Of a stretch of 60,765 bases of DNA, positions 44,125 through 53,179 are shown in pieces. Numbering within the stretch: position 1 is the stretch's first letter; every line of letters starts with the position of its first letter. The DNA is from Bacteroidales bacterium (GTDB taxonomy: Bacteria; Bacteroidota; Bacteroidia; Bacteroidales; WCHB1-69). Location: positions 1 to 60,765 of the forward strand of contig JAFXSR010000011.1 in the NCBI GenBank assembly GCA_017525505.1. Reading direction: 5' to 3'. A model generated the notes under the pieces. It had not been told where the DNA came from and did no database searches. It was given only the letters and a program-made list of their open reading frames with translations. Position numbers and translations under genes: made by a program.

Positions 44125-45010
44125 TCCCGTCCTCCTTGCGGAATCCGTACAGCAATTGGTCACCAACCCCTTCGGCACCTATATCGACGTCACCTTCGGC
44201 GGTGGCGGGCATTCCCGGAAAATTTTGGAAAGTCTGGATTCCGACGGCCGTTTGCTGGCTTTCGACCAAGACCCTGACGCACAACATAACATTATAGATG
44301 ACGAGCGCTTCCACTTTGTTCCAAGCAATTTCCGCCATCTGAAAAAATTCGCCCAATATTATAAATGTTGTCCCGCCGACGGCATTTTGGCCGACCTCGG
44401 GGTGTCGTCTTACCAGTTCGACACGGCAGAACGGGGCTTCTCTCACCGCTTTGACGGTGCTTTGGACATGCGGATGAACCAGCAGAAAGGTGTTTCCGCT
44501 CGCGAAATCATCAACGGCTATGCCCCCGAGCGTTTGGCTTCCATGTTCTACACCTACGGTGAACTGCCCAACGGCAAACAGCTGGCGCGCCAGATTGTAA
44601 GCGAACGCGAGAAAGCCGAAATCGCCACCACCGCACAACTCGTCGCCGCGGTAACGCCGATGCTCCCGAAAGGCAAGGAGAACAAAGTGCTGTCACAGCT
44701 TTTCCAGGCCATCAGAATAGAGGTGAATGACGAGATGGCAGTGCTGAAAGAGTTCTTGAGCCAAACGGTGGAATGTCTGAAACCAGGGGGCCGACTGGTG
44801 GTCATCGCCTACCACTCACTGGAAGACCGGCTGGTGAAAAACTTCATGCGTTCGGGCAAATTCGAAGGCGAAGCCGACAAAGACTTCTTCGGCAACCTGA
44901 TGACCCCTTTCGCCCTGATCACCCGTAAGGCCATCATCCCCGACGAGGACGAAATCGCCGTCAACCCCCGCGCCCGCAGCGCAAAGTTAAGAGTCGCAGA
45001 GAAAAAATAG
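44111..45010 (+). CDS. rsmH: 16S rRNA m4C1402 methyltransferase RsmH
   Basis: RsmH (MraW) N4-methylates C1402 of 16S rRNA with S-adenosylmethionine. The 299-residue protein starts MSYHNPVLLAESV, has the SAM motif DVTFGGGGHSRKIL, GILADLGVSSYQFDTAERGF, LDMRMNQ and VIAYHSLEDRLVKNF. The ATG at 44111 lies inside the end of mraZ and follows AAAGGAGG at the ideal distance, a rare strong Shine-Dalgarno for this organism. An in-frame ATG at 44075 is unlikely. Confidence 0.96.
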   Translation: MSYHNPVLLAESVQQLVTNPFGTYIDVTFGGGGHSRKILESLDSDGRLLAFDQDPDAQHNIIDDERFHFVPSNFRHLKKFAQYYKCCPADGILADLGVSSYQFDTAERGFSHRFDGALDMRMNQQKGVSAREIINGYAPERLASMFYTYGELPNGKQLARQIVSEREKAEIATTAQLVAAVTPMLPKGKENKVLSQLFQAIRIEVNDEMAVLKEFLSQTVECLKPGGRLVVIAYHSLEDRLVKNFMRSGKFEGEADKDFFGNLMTPFALITRKAIIPDEDEIAVNPRARSAKLRVAEKK

Positions 45011-45015
45011 CAACC

Positions 45016-45387
45016 ATGATAACCACCAGCAAACAGGAACCCAAGGAGCCCAAAACCAAAAACGAAAGCTTCTGGAAGCAACTGCTCTCCGGCGACTTTC
45101 TGTTCGCTCCGGAAACCGTGCGCTGGTATCCTTACATCACCTACGTCTTCCTGCTGATGATCCTGATTGTGTTGAACGAACAAAACATGGAGGCCAAAAG
45201 ACAAACTATCAAACAGCTGGAAACCGAATACAAACAGACTATCAGTGCGTTGAAGCACAACAACCTGTACATCCTGTACGAGCAAGACCAAGAATTGAAA
45301 CAGATGCTGAACAAAAGAGGCTTCGAGAAAAACGAGAAGCATGCTTATAAAGTCGTAGTCCAAACTCCTAAAGAAGATGCAGAATAA
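45016..45387 (+). CDS. ftsL: FtsL-like division protein
   Basis: The 123-residue product has a polar N-terminus, one membrane helix (YPYITYVFLLMILIVL) and a short coiled coil with QLETEYKQTISALKHNN, the standard FtsL layout. FtsL joins FtsB and FtsQ to activate septal FtsWI. Position between rsmH and ftsI supports the call more than sequence, which is poorly conserved in this family. It begins 5 nt after rsmH and overlaps ftsI by 11 nt. Confidence 0.85.
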   Translation: MITTSKQEPKEPKTKNESFWKQLLSGDFLFAPETVRWYPYITYVFLLMILIVLNEQNMEAKRQTIKQLETEYKQTISALKHNNLYILYEQDQELKQMLNKRGFEKNEKHAYKVVVQTPKEDAE

Positions 45388-47608
45388 CGAAACAACGGGA
45401 ACCAAACGTTTCAACACAAGAATGGGTTTCATCCTGTTTCTCGTGTTGTTTCTGGGTGTTTGCTGCTTTGGCAAGATCCTGCATCTCGTTATTTTCCAAC
45501 GCACGCTCTACAACGGCACCTCTTCCAAATGCCTTGACAAAACACAGGAGGATTGGGAGCAGAATCCACTTGCCAAAGACTCGACCTGTAACTGTTATGT
45601 GACAGCCAACAACGTGCGCCCTGTAAGAGGGGAGATTTATGACGATCAGAACCGTGTACTGGTGAGCAATGTCACTGTTTTCGACCTTACGCTGGACGGT
45701 CGTATTTTCGCCTCCAAGGACACCATATATGTTCATTCCCCCGCCAAGCTGAACAAGCTGGTTGAAACACTAAGTACGGAATTCTACAATCATTTCAAGG
45801 ACAAATTCCCCAGAAACGACCTGCAATACTATCACAAAAAATTCTACCATGCTTTGGTAGAGCAAAGCAATGTGCTCATCCTGCAGTCCAACGAAAGCAA
45901 TGAGCACCGATGGGTTACCTCCGAAGACACCGCCTTTATCAATCATCTGCCCATGTTCTCCGAAAAGCCCTGCAAACGCTGTGTCAACTACACCTACCAC
46001 ACCGTGCGCATAAACCCCTATGGAGACCTCGCCAAACGAACCCTGGGATTGAATATAGGCGACCGACAATACGGCATAGAGTACTATTTCAACGAACAGC
46101 TTGCCGGCATTGAAGGCTCGCGCAAATATCTGTATGTCAACAAAGCGCGTCTTCCCCTGAACGAGTACGTGGAGCCCGTTGACGGTTACGATATTCACAC
46201 CACCCTGGATCTTGAAATCCAGAGTATTGTTCACAATGAATTAAAAGCCAAACTGATAGAATGGAATGCCGACTGGGGTTGCGCTGCCGTAATGGAAACC
46301 AAGACAGGTGAGATCAAAGCCATTTGCAACCTGCGCCGCGCCAACCGGGATGGCAGCGACTATACCGAAAGCGACGAATACATGCTGCACAAGATGGTGG
46401 AGCCGGGTTCCACTTTCAAGATTGCCTCTGCCCTCGCCTATCTGGAAGAGAGACATGGCGATGATAACCAGACCTATCCTATTGTGACTCACGTATTTGA
46501 AAGAAAAAGCAAAGACGGCAGCAAAACGTACAAATATAAAAAAACCGATGGAAAAGAGGGATCTGAGGAGAAAGGCTATCCCATCGACATCATCCAACGG
46601 TCATCCAATGTGGGTATCGCCTCCATGGTTTTCACTGCTTTCGACAAAGACTACAAGAGCTACCTGAAAAAAATCGACCAGCTTTACATCACCACTTCAT
46701 TCTCCACACAGCTGGGCAAGGTACAGGCTCCCAACATCAAGCGAAACGCCAAGGACTTCCACACCCATTACAACACCTGTTTCGGAGCCGGTTTCACCAT
46801 GACCCCCATTCAGACTCTGGTGTATTACAATGCCATCGCCAACGATGGCAAAATGCTGGCACCACTCTTCGTCAAATACATCACCAAGGCCCATGAAACC
46901 GAACCCTTGCAAACCTTCCATGCAGAAGTCCTCAACGAGCGCATCTGCAGTCAGCAGACCATCGACAAGGCTAGAAGCTACCTGAAAGCGGTGGTCACCG
47001 GTGAACATGGCACTGCCCGCAATTACCAGAAAGAGAATCTGAGCTTTGCCGGCAAAACCGGAACTCGCGACATCTGGGACGAAAACCTCAAAGCTTACAA
47101 CTACAGCAAAAACAGTATTTCCTTCTGCGGATATTTTCCCGCCGATACCCCACAGTACACCTGTTTAGTTTTCATGTACAACGTGTCTAAAAAAAGCTCC
47201 ATTGCCGTGGATGTATTCGCCCGCATTGCGGAAAGAATTAAAAACACCGCAAACTATGGCGCCCTCCAACAAGTGAACCACGAGCATGGCACAAAGCTGC
47301 CCCGCACCTACGTGGTCAACACCGCTCAATACCAACTTATCATGAAACAGCTGGGCATTGCCTACCCCGAGGACCAACTACCGGTACCGTATGTCACAAG
47401 CGGCTTACGGGAGGACTATTCTGTGATGTTAAAAAAACCGCGTTTCAAAAGCAGTGACAAGATGCCCGATGTGACGGATATGATCGCATCTGACGCCGTC
47501 AGCGAACTGACACGAGTCGGCTATCAAGTGAAAATCAAAGGCTATGGAGTGGTTCGACGTCAGGATTTGAACACAGCCACCAACACTGTAACACTTTATC
47601 TGGAATAA
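45377..47608 (+). CDS. ftsI: Septal peptidoglycan transpeptidase FtsI with PASTA domain
   Basis: Class B penicillin-binding protein that crosslinks septal peptidoglycan. The 743-residue protein has an N-terminal membrane anchor (FILFLVLFLGVCCFGKIL), a pedestal domain (VRPVRGEIYD), and a transpeptidase domain with S345-TFK (catalytic Ser), RSSN as the SxN motif, and K560-TGT. A single PASTA domain ends it (MIASDAVSELTRVGYQVKI), as in other Bacteroidetes FtsI. Confidence 0.95.
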   Translation: MQNNETTGTKRFNTRMGFILFLVLFLGVCCFGKILHLVIFQRTLYNGTSSKCLDKTQEDWEQNPLAKDSTCNCYVTANNVRPVRGEIYDDQNRVLVSNVTVFDLTLDGRIFASKDTIYVHSPAKLNKLVETLSTEFYNHFKDKFPRNDLQYYHKKFYHALVEQSNVLILQSNESNEHRWVTSEDTAFINHLPMFSEKPCKRCVNYTYHTVRINPYGDLAKRTLGLNIGDRQYGIEYYFNEQLAGIEGSRKYLYVNKARLPLNEYVEPVDGYDIHTTLDLEIQSIVHNELKAKLIEWNADWGCAAVMETKTGEIKAICNLRRANRDGSDYTESDEYMLHKMVEPGSTFKIASALAYLEERHGDDNQTYPIVTHVFERKSKDGSKTYKYKKTDGKEGSEEKGYPIDIIQRSSNVGIASMVFTAFDKDYKSYLKKIDQLYITTSFSTQLGKVQAPNIKRNAKDFHTHYNTCFGAGFTMTPIQTLVYYNAIANDGKMLAPLFVKYITKAHETEPLQTFHAEVLNERICSQQTIDKARSYLKAVVTGEHGTARNYQKENLSFAGKTGTRDIWDENLKAYNYSKNSISFCGYFPADTPQYTCLVFMYNVSKKSSIAVDVFARIAERIKNTANYGALQQVNHEHGTKLPRTYVVNTAQYQLIMKQLGIAYPEDQLPVPYVTSGLREDYSVMLKKPRFKSSDKMPDVTDMIASDAVSELTRVGYQVKIKGYGVVRRQDLNTATNTVTLYLE

Positions 47609-47626
47609 TCAAAACAAACAATAGCA

Positions 47627-49102
47627 ATGAAAACCCTTTCTTTTTTATTGCAGAATATAGGTAATTATGAACTTGTCGGTTCCGCCGAACGTCAGGTGGA
47701 GGCCATCACCTTCGATTCTCGCAAGGTGAATGATTCCAGTACCTTGTTTGTCGCCCAGCGTGGCACCCACGTGGACGGTCACGATTTCATCGGCAAGGTC
47801 ATTGAACAAGGCGGCCGCATAATCGTCTGCGAGGAAATACCCGTAGAGACATACGGCCGTACGTCTCTACAACAGGACATCACCTTCATCAAGGTACCCA
47901 ACAGCGACATTGCCCTGGGACTTATGGCCAGCGCCTTTTACGATTTCCCCAGCCAAAAACTGCATTTGGTGGGCATCACCGGCACCAATGGCAAAACCAC
48001 TACCGTTACCTTGCTTTACCGCTTGTTCAACAGCATGGGCTATCCCACAGGACTACTTTCCACCATCGAGAACCGCATTGAAAACGAGGTTATCCCCACT
48101 ACCCATACCACTCCCGATGCCATCGTGCTGAACGAACTGCTGCACCGCATGGTGGAAGCTGGTTGCCAATACTGCTTCATGGAAGTCAGCTCGCACGCCA
48201 TCTGCCAGCACCGCATCGCGGGACTACACTTCACTGGAGGCATCTTCAGCAACATCACCCATGACCATCTGGACTATCATAAAACTTTTGCCGAATACAT
48301 CAAAGCCAAGAAGAAATTCTTTGATGAACTTCCCGAAACCGCCTTCGCACTGACCAATTTGGACGACAAGAACGGCTTGGTGATGACCCAAAACAGCAAA
48401 GCCAAGGTCAAGACTTACAGTCTGCTGAAAGCCGCCGATTTCAAAGGGGTGATTTTGGACAACGACTTCACAGGGTTGCAGATGACCATCAATGGACAGG
48501 AAGTGTATTTCAAGCTATGCGGCCGCTTCAACGCCTACAACCTGCTGGCCATTTACGGCGCCGCCATCCTGCTGGGCATGGACTCCGCCGAAGTACTGCA
48601 ACAGATGAGTGGTTTAGGCAGCGCCGCCGGCCGTTTCCAACTGATTCGCAATACTGAAGGTGGCTCCGCCATCGTCGATTACGCCCATACACCCGACGCC
48701 CTGAAGAATGTACTCTCCACTATCACCGACATCACACAGCACAGCGTGAACATCATCACCGTGGTGGGTTGCGGCGGCGACCGTGACAAGCTGAAACGCC
48801 CCGAGATGGCCGCCATCGCCTGCGAATACAGCGACAAGGTCATCCTGACCTCCGACAATCCTCGCACCGAGAAGCCGGAGGACATCCTCAACGACATGCT
48901 TCAAGGAGTGGGTGCCGACCAGAAACGCAAAGTGCTGGTCATTGAGAACCGCCACGAGGCTATCAAGACCGCCTGCATGCTAATGCAAGGCAAGGATGTG
49001 TTGCTGGTAGCCGGCAAAGGCCATGAGAACTACCAGGAAATCAACCATGTGAAACACCATTTTGACGACACCGAAGAAATCAAAACCAACTTCAAGCTCT
49101 AA
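47627..49102 (+). CDS. murE: UDP-MurNAc-tripeptide synthetase MurE
   Basis: MurE adds the third residue to UDP-MurNAc-L-Ala-D-Glu. The 491-residue protein has the N-terminal domain (ITFDSRKVNDSSTLFVAQRG), P-loop GTNGKTT (119-125), the carbamylated-lysine region, HTPDALKNVL, and DNPRTEKPEDI (from 410), the motif that selects meso-diaminopimelate. Residues 73-82 (VETYGRTSLQ) are encoded by a palindromic repeat at 47843-47870 and appear to be an extra insertion in the N-terminal domain. Spacing to mraY is 18 nt. Confidence 0.96.
   Translation: MKTLSFLLQNIGNYELVGSAERQVEAITFDSRKVNDSSTLFVAQRGTHVDGHDFIGKVIEQGGRIIVCEEIPVETYGRTSLQQDITFIKVPNSDIALGLMASAFYDFPSQKLHLVGITGTNGKTTTVTLLYRLFNSMGYPTGLLSTIENRIENEVIPTTHTTPDAIVLNELLHRMVEAGCQYCFMEVSSHAICQHRIAGLHFTGGIFSNITHDHLDYHKTFAEYIKAKKKFFDELPETAFALTNLDDKNGLVMTQNSKAKVKTYSLLKAADFKGVILDNDFTGLQMTINGQEVYFKLCGRFNAYNLLAIYGAAILLGMDSAEVLQQMSGLGSAAGRFQLIRNTEGGSAIVDYAHTPDALKNVLSTITDITQHSVNIITVVGCGGDRDKLKRPEMAAIACEYSDKVILTSDNPRTEKPEDILNDMLQGVGADQKRKVLVIENRHEAIKTACMLMQGKDVLLVAGKGHENYQEINHVKHHFDDTEEIKTNFKL
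47843..47870. repeat. 28-bp palindrome inserted in the murE reading frame
   Basis: GTAGAGAC and GTCTCTAC form the ends around TACGGCCGTA; only one base pair of the 28-bp palindrome is mismatched. GTAGAGACGTTTCA, a half-copy of such a repeat, occurs between genes at 52791. The translated product is VETYGRTSL plus one shared residue. Confidence 0.85.
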
Positions 49103-49120
49103 TCCCTAAAACCTAAAAAC

Positions 49121-50380
49121 ATGCTGTACTATCTTTTCGACTGGCTACATCAATACAACTTCCCCGGTGCGGGTATGTTCCAATACATCTCTTTCAGAGC
49201 CGCATCCGCCATTGTATTGTCGCTTTTCATCTCGCTCATTATCGGCAAGAGCGTCATCAAAAAACTGAAAAAAGCACAGATTGGAGAAACTGTTCGCGAC
49301 CTCGGACTAGAAGGACAGCTCCAGAAAAAAGGCACACCCACCATGGGAGGCATCATCATCATCGCTTCCATTATCATTCCGGTGCTCCTGGTTACCAAAC
49401 TGGACAACATCTATATTATCCTGATGATATTCACCACTTTATGGTTAGGTTGTTTAGGATTTGCAGATGATTACATCAAGGTTTTCAAGAAAAACAAAGA
49501 AGGCCTTTCCGGAAAGAAGAAACTCATTGGACAGATTGTTTTAGGCCTGATTGTGGGCATTGTGATGTGTTTTCATCCGGATGTGATTATCAAAGAGAAA
49601 AACACTACTATTAACCAACAAGTTGAAACCACGGAAGTAATCAGCGCTGACGAGGCCAACCAAACCTCCAACGTCTTCAGCAGGATTCCGGCCCAGCACA
49701 ACTCCACCAAAACCACCATACCTTTCGTCAAGAACAACGAATTCGACTATGCCTGGCTCACCAACTGGACGGGTGACAAGTCAGGTTTGCTTTCCTCGTT
49801 GGTTTACATTCTTGTCATCATCTTTATCATTGCGGCGGTTTCCAACGGTGCCAACCTCACCGACGGGCTGGATGGTCTGGCCATCGGCACCGCAGCTATG
49901 ATTTCCATCGGAATCGCCGTACTTGCCTACGTGTCGGGTAACAGCATTTTCGCCGACTATCTGAACATTATGTACATCCCCAACATTGGCGAGTTGGTAG
50001 TCTTCATCGCCGCATTGCTCGGGGCATGTCTCGGCTTCTATTGGTGGAACTGCTACCCCGCACAGGTTTTCATGGGAGACACTGGAAGCCTCTCCTTAGG
50101 TGGTATCATCGCGGTTTTGTGCATCATCATCCGCAAAGAATTGCTGATTCCCGTCCTCTGCGGCATATACCTCATCGAATCTGTTTCCGTCATTATCCAG
50201 ACAGGCTATTTCAAATATACCAAGAAAAAATACGGTGAAGGCAAGCGCGTCTTTCTGATGGCGCCCATCCACCATCATTACCAGAAAAAAGGACTGCATG
50301 AGACCAAAATCGTACAGCGATTCATCATCATCGGCATCCTGTTGGCAGTGATTTCAGTAGTAACATTAAAAGTAAGATAA
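49121..50380 (+). CDS. mraY: Phospho-MurNAc-pentapeptide transferase MraY
   Basis: MraY makes lipid I by transferring phospho-MurNAc-pentapeptide to undecaprenyl phosphate. The 419-residue protein has about ten membrane helices, the catalytic [45 protein letters not shown] and [12 protein letters not shown] polar insertion of roughly 60 residues (after VMCFHPD, to the AWLTNW segment) explains the extra length; I know such inserts from other Bacteroidetes MraY proteins. Confidence 0.96.
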   Translation: MLYYLFDWLHQYNFPGAGMFQYISFRAASAIVLSLFISLIIGKSVIKKLKKAQIGETVRDLGLEGQLQKKGTPTMGGIIIIASIIIPVLLVTKLDNIYIILMIFTTLWLGCLGFADDYIKVFKKNKEGLSGKKKLIGQIVLGLIVGIVMCFHPDVIIKEKNTTINQQVETTEVISADEANQTSNVFSRIPAQHNSTKTTIPFVKNNEFDYAWLTNWTGDKSGLLSSLVYILVIIFIIAAVSNGANLTDGLDGLAIGTAAMISIGIAVLAYVSGNSIFADYLNIMYIPNIGELVVFIAALLGACLGFYWWNCYPAQVFMGDTGSLSLGGIIAVLCIIIRKELLIPVLCGIYLIESVSVIIQTGYFKYTKKKYGEGKRVFLMAPIHHHYQKKGLHETKIVQRFIIIGILLAVISVVTLKVR

Positions 50381-50404
50381 GTAACAATAAAAGCAAGATA
50401 AGAT

Positions 50405-50962
50405 ATGGCAACAAACAAAAACATCGGGTACAACGTATTCCCCACCACTGACAACCGCAACAGCATGGCCGCTGCCGTAGCGGGCAGACTGCTCCACGCA
50501 CGTAACCAAAGCTTGAACGAATCCCTGTCCGACTTCGAGGGTAGTGCCAACAATCTGGAGCTGGTCAAGACCATTGAAGGCCGGGATTTCATCAACGACT
50601 CTCGTTCTACCAACGCCAACGCCGCTTGGTTCGCCCTGGAAAGCATGACCAAACCCACCACATGGATCATGAGCATCGAGGACCGCGAAAACATCAGCGA
50701 CAGCCTTGTGGACATTATCAACGAGAAAGTGAAACACATCATCATTCTGGGGGTTTACAACCCCGAAATCATGGAGTTTCTGTCAGGCCTCGGCAAACAA
50801 GTGGATTGCTGCATGAACATGGAAGACGCTGTACGCACCGCTTACTACACCTCAGACTCCGGAGACGCCATCCTTTTCGCTCCCGGTACCACCAGCTTCG
50901 GCATGTACCGCACCTACCGTGAAAGAGGTGAAAAGTTCAAAGACGCAGTAGCACAGTTATAA
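50405..50962 (+). CDS. MurD C-terminal domain protein lacking the catalytic core
   Basis: The 185 residues align with the end of MurD only: NSMAAAVAGRLLHARNQSL is the helix closing the central domain, and ELVKTIEGRDFINDSRSTNA onward is the whole C-terminal Mur ligase domain. The UDP-binding N-terminal domain and the ATPase core with its GTNGKT loop are missing; only 24 nt separate it from mraY, so no remnant exists. Within the domain the family's NDSKATN is NDSRSTN, the GG.DKG loop (D-Glu-binding Lys) is MSIEDREN, and SPACASFD is APGTTSFG. Codon use matches its neighbours and no stop or shift interrupts it. It cannot be a D-glutamate ligase alone; a structural or regulatory role is an inference. 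A full murD must lie elsewhere. Confidence 0.88.
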   Translation: MATNKNIGYNVFPTTDNRNSMAAAVAGRLLHARNQSLNESLSDFEGSANNLELVKTIEGRDFINDSRSTNANAAWFALESMTKPTTWIMSIEDRENISDSLVDIINEKVKHIIILGVYNPEIMEFLSGLGKQVDCCMNMEDAVRTAYYTSDSGDAILFAPGTTSFGMYRTYRERGEKFKDAVAQL

Positions 50963-50963
50963 A

Positions 50964-51105
50964 CGTAAAGACGTGGAGACGTGCACTGGGTGCATTCGTC
51001 AAGTCGAATTTGACCTCCACGAACGAGCGAGGAGAGTGACTACACACCTTGATGAATGAGCGCAACGAATGACTTAACGCCTTGACGAATAAACGAATAA
51101 TCAAA
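50964..51105. repeat. Repeat array filling the murD'-ftsW spacer
   Basis: Units GACGTGGAGACGTGCAC, GTGCATTCGTCAAG, CGAACGAGCGAGGAGAGTGAC and TGAATGAGCGCAACGAATGAC occupy the spacer, ending in GACGAATAAACGAATAATC before ftsW. It is the same family as at 9395-9545 and 54912-55120, always between co-directional genes. Confidence 0.75.
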
Positions 51106-51114
51106 CAACTATAA

Positions 51115-52188
51115 ATGGATTTAAGGGAGAAATTCAAATTCAAAGGAGACAGGGGCATCCTGATCATCACCATTGTCCTGTCCTTGATTTCGGTATTGGC
51201 GGTATTAAGTTCCGCCAAATCGACCTCTGTCTTCATTCACCACCTATTCAACCTCGCCCTATGCTTTGTCGGAATGTTTGTTGCCTACAAAATCAATTAT
51301 CGGGCATTATCGAGGCTGGCGCTCATCTCCCTGTTTGCCGCCGCCATCCTATTGGTGGCAACCTTGGCCTTCGGCAACGAAGAACGACGAGGCATCCAAA
51401 TCGGCTCCGTCGAAATACAAACTTTCTATTTCATCGGTTTCCTGGTCATCTTTTTTATCGCCAAATTCCTGGCCGTCCGTATTAACAACGACGCCGAAAT
51501 GACCCTGCAGGACGTGTCGGGACTCTTCATTGTCGTCTTGATGTTCACCGGTGGCATGGCCCTCAGCAACATGTCCACAGCCATCATATTTTTCGCCACC
51601 AGTCTAGCCATCATGTTTCTGGGTAATGTCAGAATCAAGCATCTGTTGCTCTTTTGCTTTGTAGCAGTCTTCTTTGGCTCCATTTACCTGTTCGGAACCA
51701 ACTCCGGACGTTCCAGTACCTTCCGCCACCGCTGCCACTACTACATCACCAACGACAACAGCGAAGGTTATGGCGACCAAATGATTATGTCGAAGGCTGC
51801 CATTGCCCGTTCAGGGCTACTACCAGCAGGGCCTGGACAGGGGGTTATCAACAAGAGGTTGCCGGAAAAAGACACTGACTATGTGTTCACCACCGTGACG
51901 GAGGAATTGGGTATCACCGCCAGCTTGGCTATTCTTGCCTGCTACCTGATACTATTCATCCGTTCCATCAAAATCGCCAAGCGCAGCGAAGGTCCCTTCG
52001 GCATGCTCTTGGCGGTAGGTATAGGTTTCTGGTTCTGTTGTCAAGGCTTAGTGCACATCGGCGTTAACTGCGGGCTCTTGCCCGCCACCGGACAGACCCT
52101 GCCCTTCATCAGCCGCGGCGGTGCCTCTCTACTCTTTGCCGGCATCGCTACCGGCGTGCTGCTCAATATCAGCAAACAGGAAGCGTGA
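51115..52188 (+). CDS. ftsW: Septal peptidoglycan polymerase FtsW
   Basis: SEDS-family glycosyltransferase that polymerises lipid II at the septum with FtsI. The 357-residue protein has about ten membrane helices and the SEDS hallmarks GPGQGVINKRLPEKDTDYVF, TEELG and the C-terminal LPFISRGGASLLFAGIATGVLLN. It is the last dcw gene here; murG, murC, ftsQ, ftsA and ftsZ, which normally follow, are replaced by a repeat and an unrelated gene on the other strand. Confidence 0.95.
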   Translation: MDLREKFKFKGDRGILIITIVLSLISVLAVLSSAKSTSVFIHHLFNLALCFVGMFVAYKINYRALSRLALISLFAAAILLVATLAFGNEERRGIQIGSVEIQTFYFIGFLVIFFIAKFLAVRINNDAEMTLQDVSGLFIVVLMFTGGMALSNMSTAIIFFATSLAIMFLGNVRIKHLLLFCFVAVFFGSIYLFGTNSGRSSTFRHRCHYYITNDNSEGYGDQMIMSKAAIARSGLLPAGPGQGVINKRLPEKDTDYVFTTVTEELGITASLAILACYLILFIRSIKIAKRSEGPFGMLLAVGIGFWFCCQGLVHIGVNCGLLPATGQTLPFISRGGASLLFAGIATGVLLNISKQEA

Positions 52189-52189
52189 T

Positions 52190-52250
52190 TAATGTGCTAA
52201 TTAGTTAATGTGCTAGTGTGCCAATGAATTAGTTAATTCGTTAATTTGCA
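52190..52250. repeat. AT-rich TTAGTTAAT/TGTGCTAAT repeat after ftsW
   Basis: TTAATGTGCTAATTAGTTAA and TGTGCTAGTGTGCC-like units fill the 66-nt gap between the converging ftsW and DUF5362 genes. Confidence 0.7.
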
Positions 52251-52254
52251 AATT

Positions 52255-52698
52255 TTAATACAACGGCATATTTGATCCTACGGTTATTGCGAATATCACC
52301 ATGCAAATGATAAACACGACATATAGCGCCAGCATCACAATAGTCAGTATTCCGCAGAATTTCCAGAAGGATTTGTTGTTCTTCAGGAACTCCACAACCT
52401 GCTCATTATCGTTAGCTTCCACTGCCAATTGTGCAGCTGCTGACGAACGGTACAGATAAAGGGTTGGGAAAACATACAGGATAATCATAATCAAGTATAA
52501 AAAACCGAACCATTTCAAACTTAGCCCTCCAAATACTTCCATTGGAATATGCGAACCAAATGACACGATGCCTATGCAGCCTAATGCCATGAACACAAGA
52601 GCTATGGTCATCAACACGGCAAAGAATTTCATCCATTTGCCCATGCTTGACACATACAATTTTGACTCTTCCAAGAGTTGTAAATCTTTTTCTTCCAT
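52255..52698 (-). CDS. DUF5362 membrane protein
   Basis: The 147-residue protein has four membrane helices (for example FFAVLMTIALVFMALGCIGI and GFLYLIMIILYVFPTLYLY), a cytoplasmic loop AAAQLAVEANDNEQVVEFLKNNKSFWKF, and a final helix. This matches the small Bacteroidetes family DUF5362, of unknown function. It has its own promoter at 52741-52748 and converges on ftsW. Confidence 0.8.
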   Translation of the reverse strand: MEEKDLQLLEESKLYVSSMGKWMKFFAVLMTIALVFMALGCIGIVSFGSHIPMEVFGGLSLKWFGFLYLIMIILYVFPTLYLYRSSAAAQLAVEANDNEQVVEFLKNNKSFWKFCGILTIVMLALYVVFIICMVIFAITVGSNMPLY

Positions 52699-52740
52699 AA
52701 TCTTACAAATTTAATTAATAATAAGGGTTGATAATTTTTG

Positions 52741-52748
52741 CAAACATA
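52741..52748 (-). promoter_or_regulatory. Promoter -7 element for DUF5362
   Basis: TATGTTTG on the minus strand, 42 nt before the ATG at 52698. Confidence 0.65.
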
Positions 52749-52831
52749 CATAATTTTTCCGAATTAATGAAAATGATTTGTGTTTTTTTTGTAGAGACGT
52801 TTCACAAAAGTGCTAACGGATATTTATGATG

Positions 52832-53046
52832 TGTGCCGAAGGCACAATATTCAATCAACCCCGCAAAAGCATAATGCAGTGTGGGGTAATATGAATGATT
52901 GTATGTTATGCGTGCCAAAGGCACGTTACAAGGACTCCCATAGTTGCATACCTTCGGCACGCCAAACCCTATCATGAGCATCACTACCCCAAACTGCGGC
53001 CTACGGCCTTGTTAGGGGTTAGTAGAATGACGTGCTTTCAGCACGC
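52832..53046. repeat. 215-bp mosaic palindromic element, copy 2
   Basis: Same order and same length as 21283-21497: TGTGCC-gaa-GGCACA, CCCC/GGGG hairpin (52857-52886), GCGTGCC-aaa-GGCACGT, a TTGCATACCTTCGGCACGCC unit, the ACCCC/GGGGTTAGT module (52986-53020) and ACGTGC-tttca-GCACG. It lies in the divergent gap between DUF5362 and pgm. Confidence 0.85.
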
Positions 53047-53142
53047 AAGCTCAAATCGGTCTTATACTCATACATCTTTCCCTCCTCAAAAATATATATC
53101 ATTTACAACAAAAATATATTTTGACATTCCGAAAACTTTTTG

Positions 53143-53150
53143 TAAGTTTG
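53143..53150 (+). promoter_or_regulatory. Promoter for pgm
   Basis: TAAGTTTG with a TTG at 53121-53123 gives 19-nt spacing, 30 nt before the ATG. Confidence 0.75.
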
Positions 53151-53179
53151 CAGATTAATAATTTTTAATCTGATAAACT

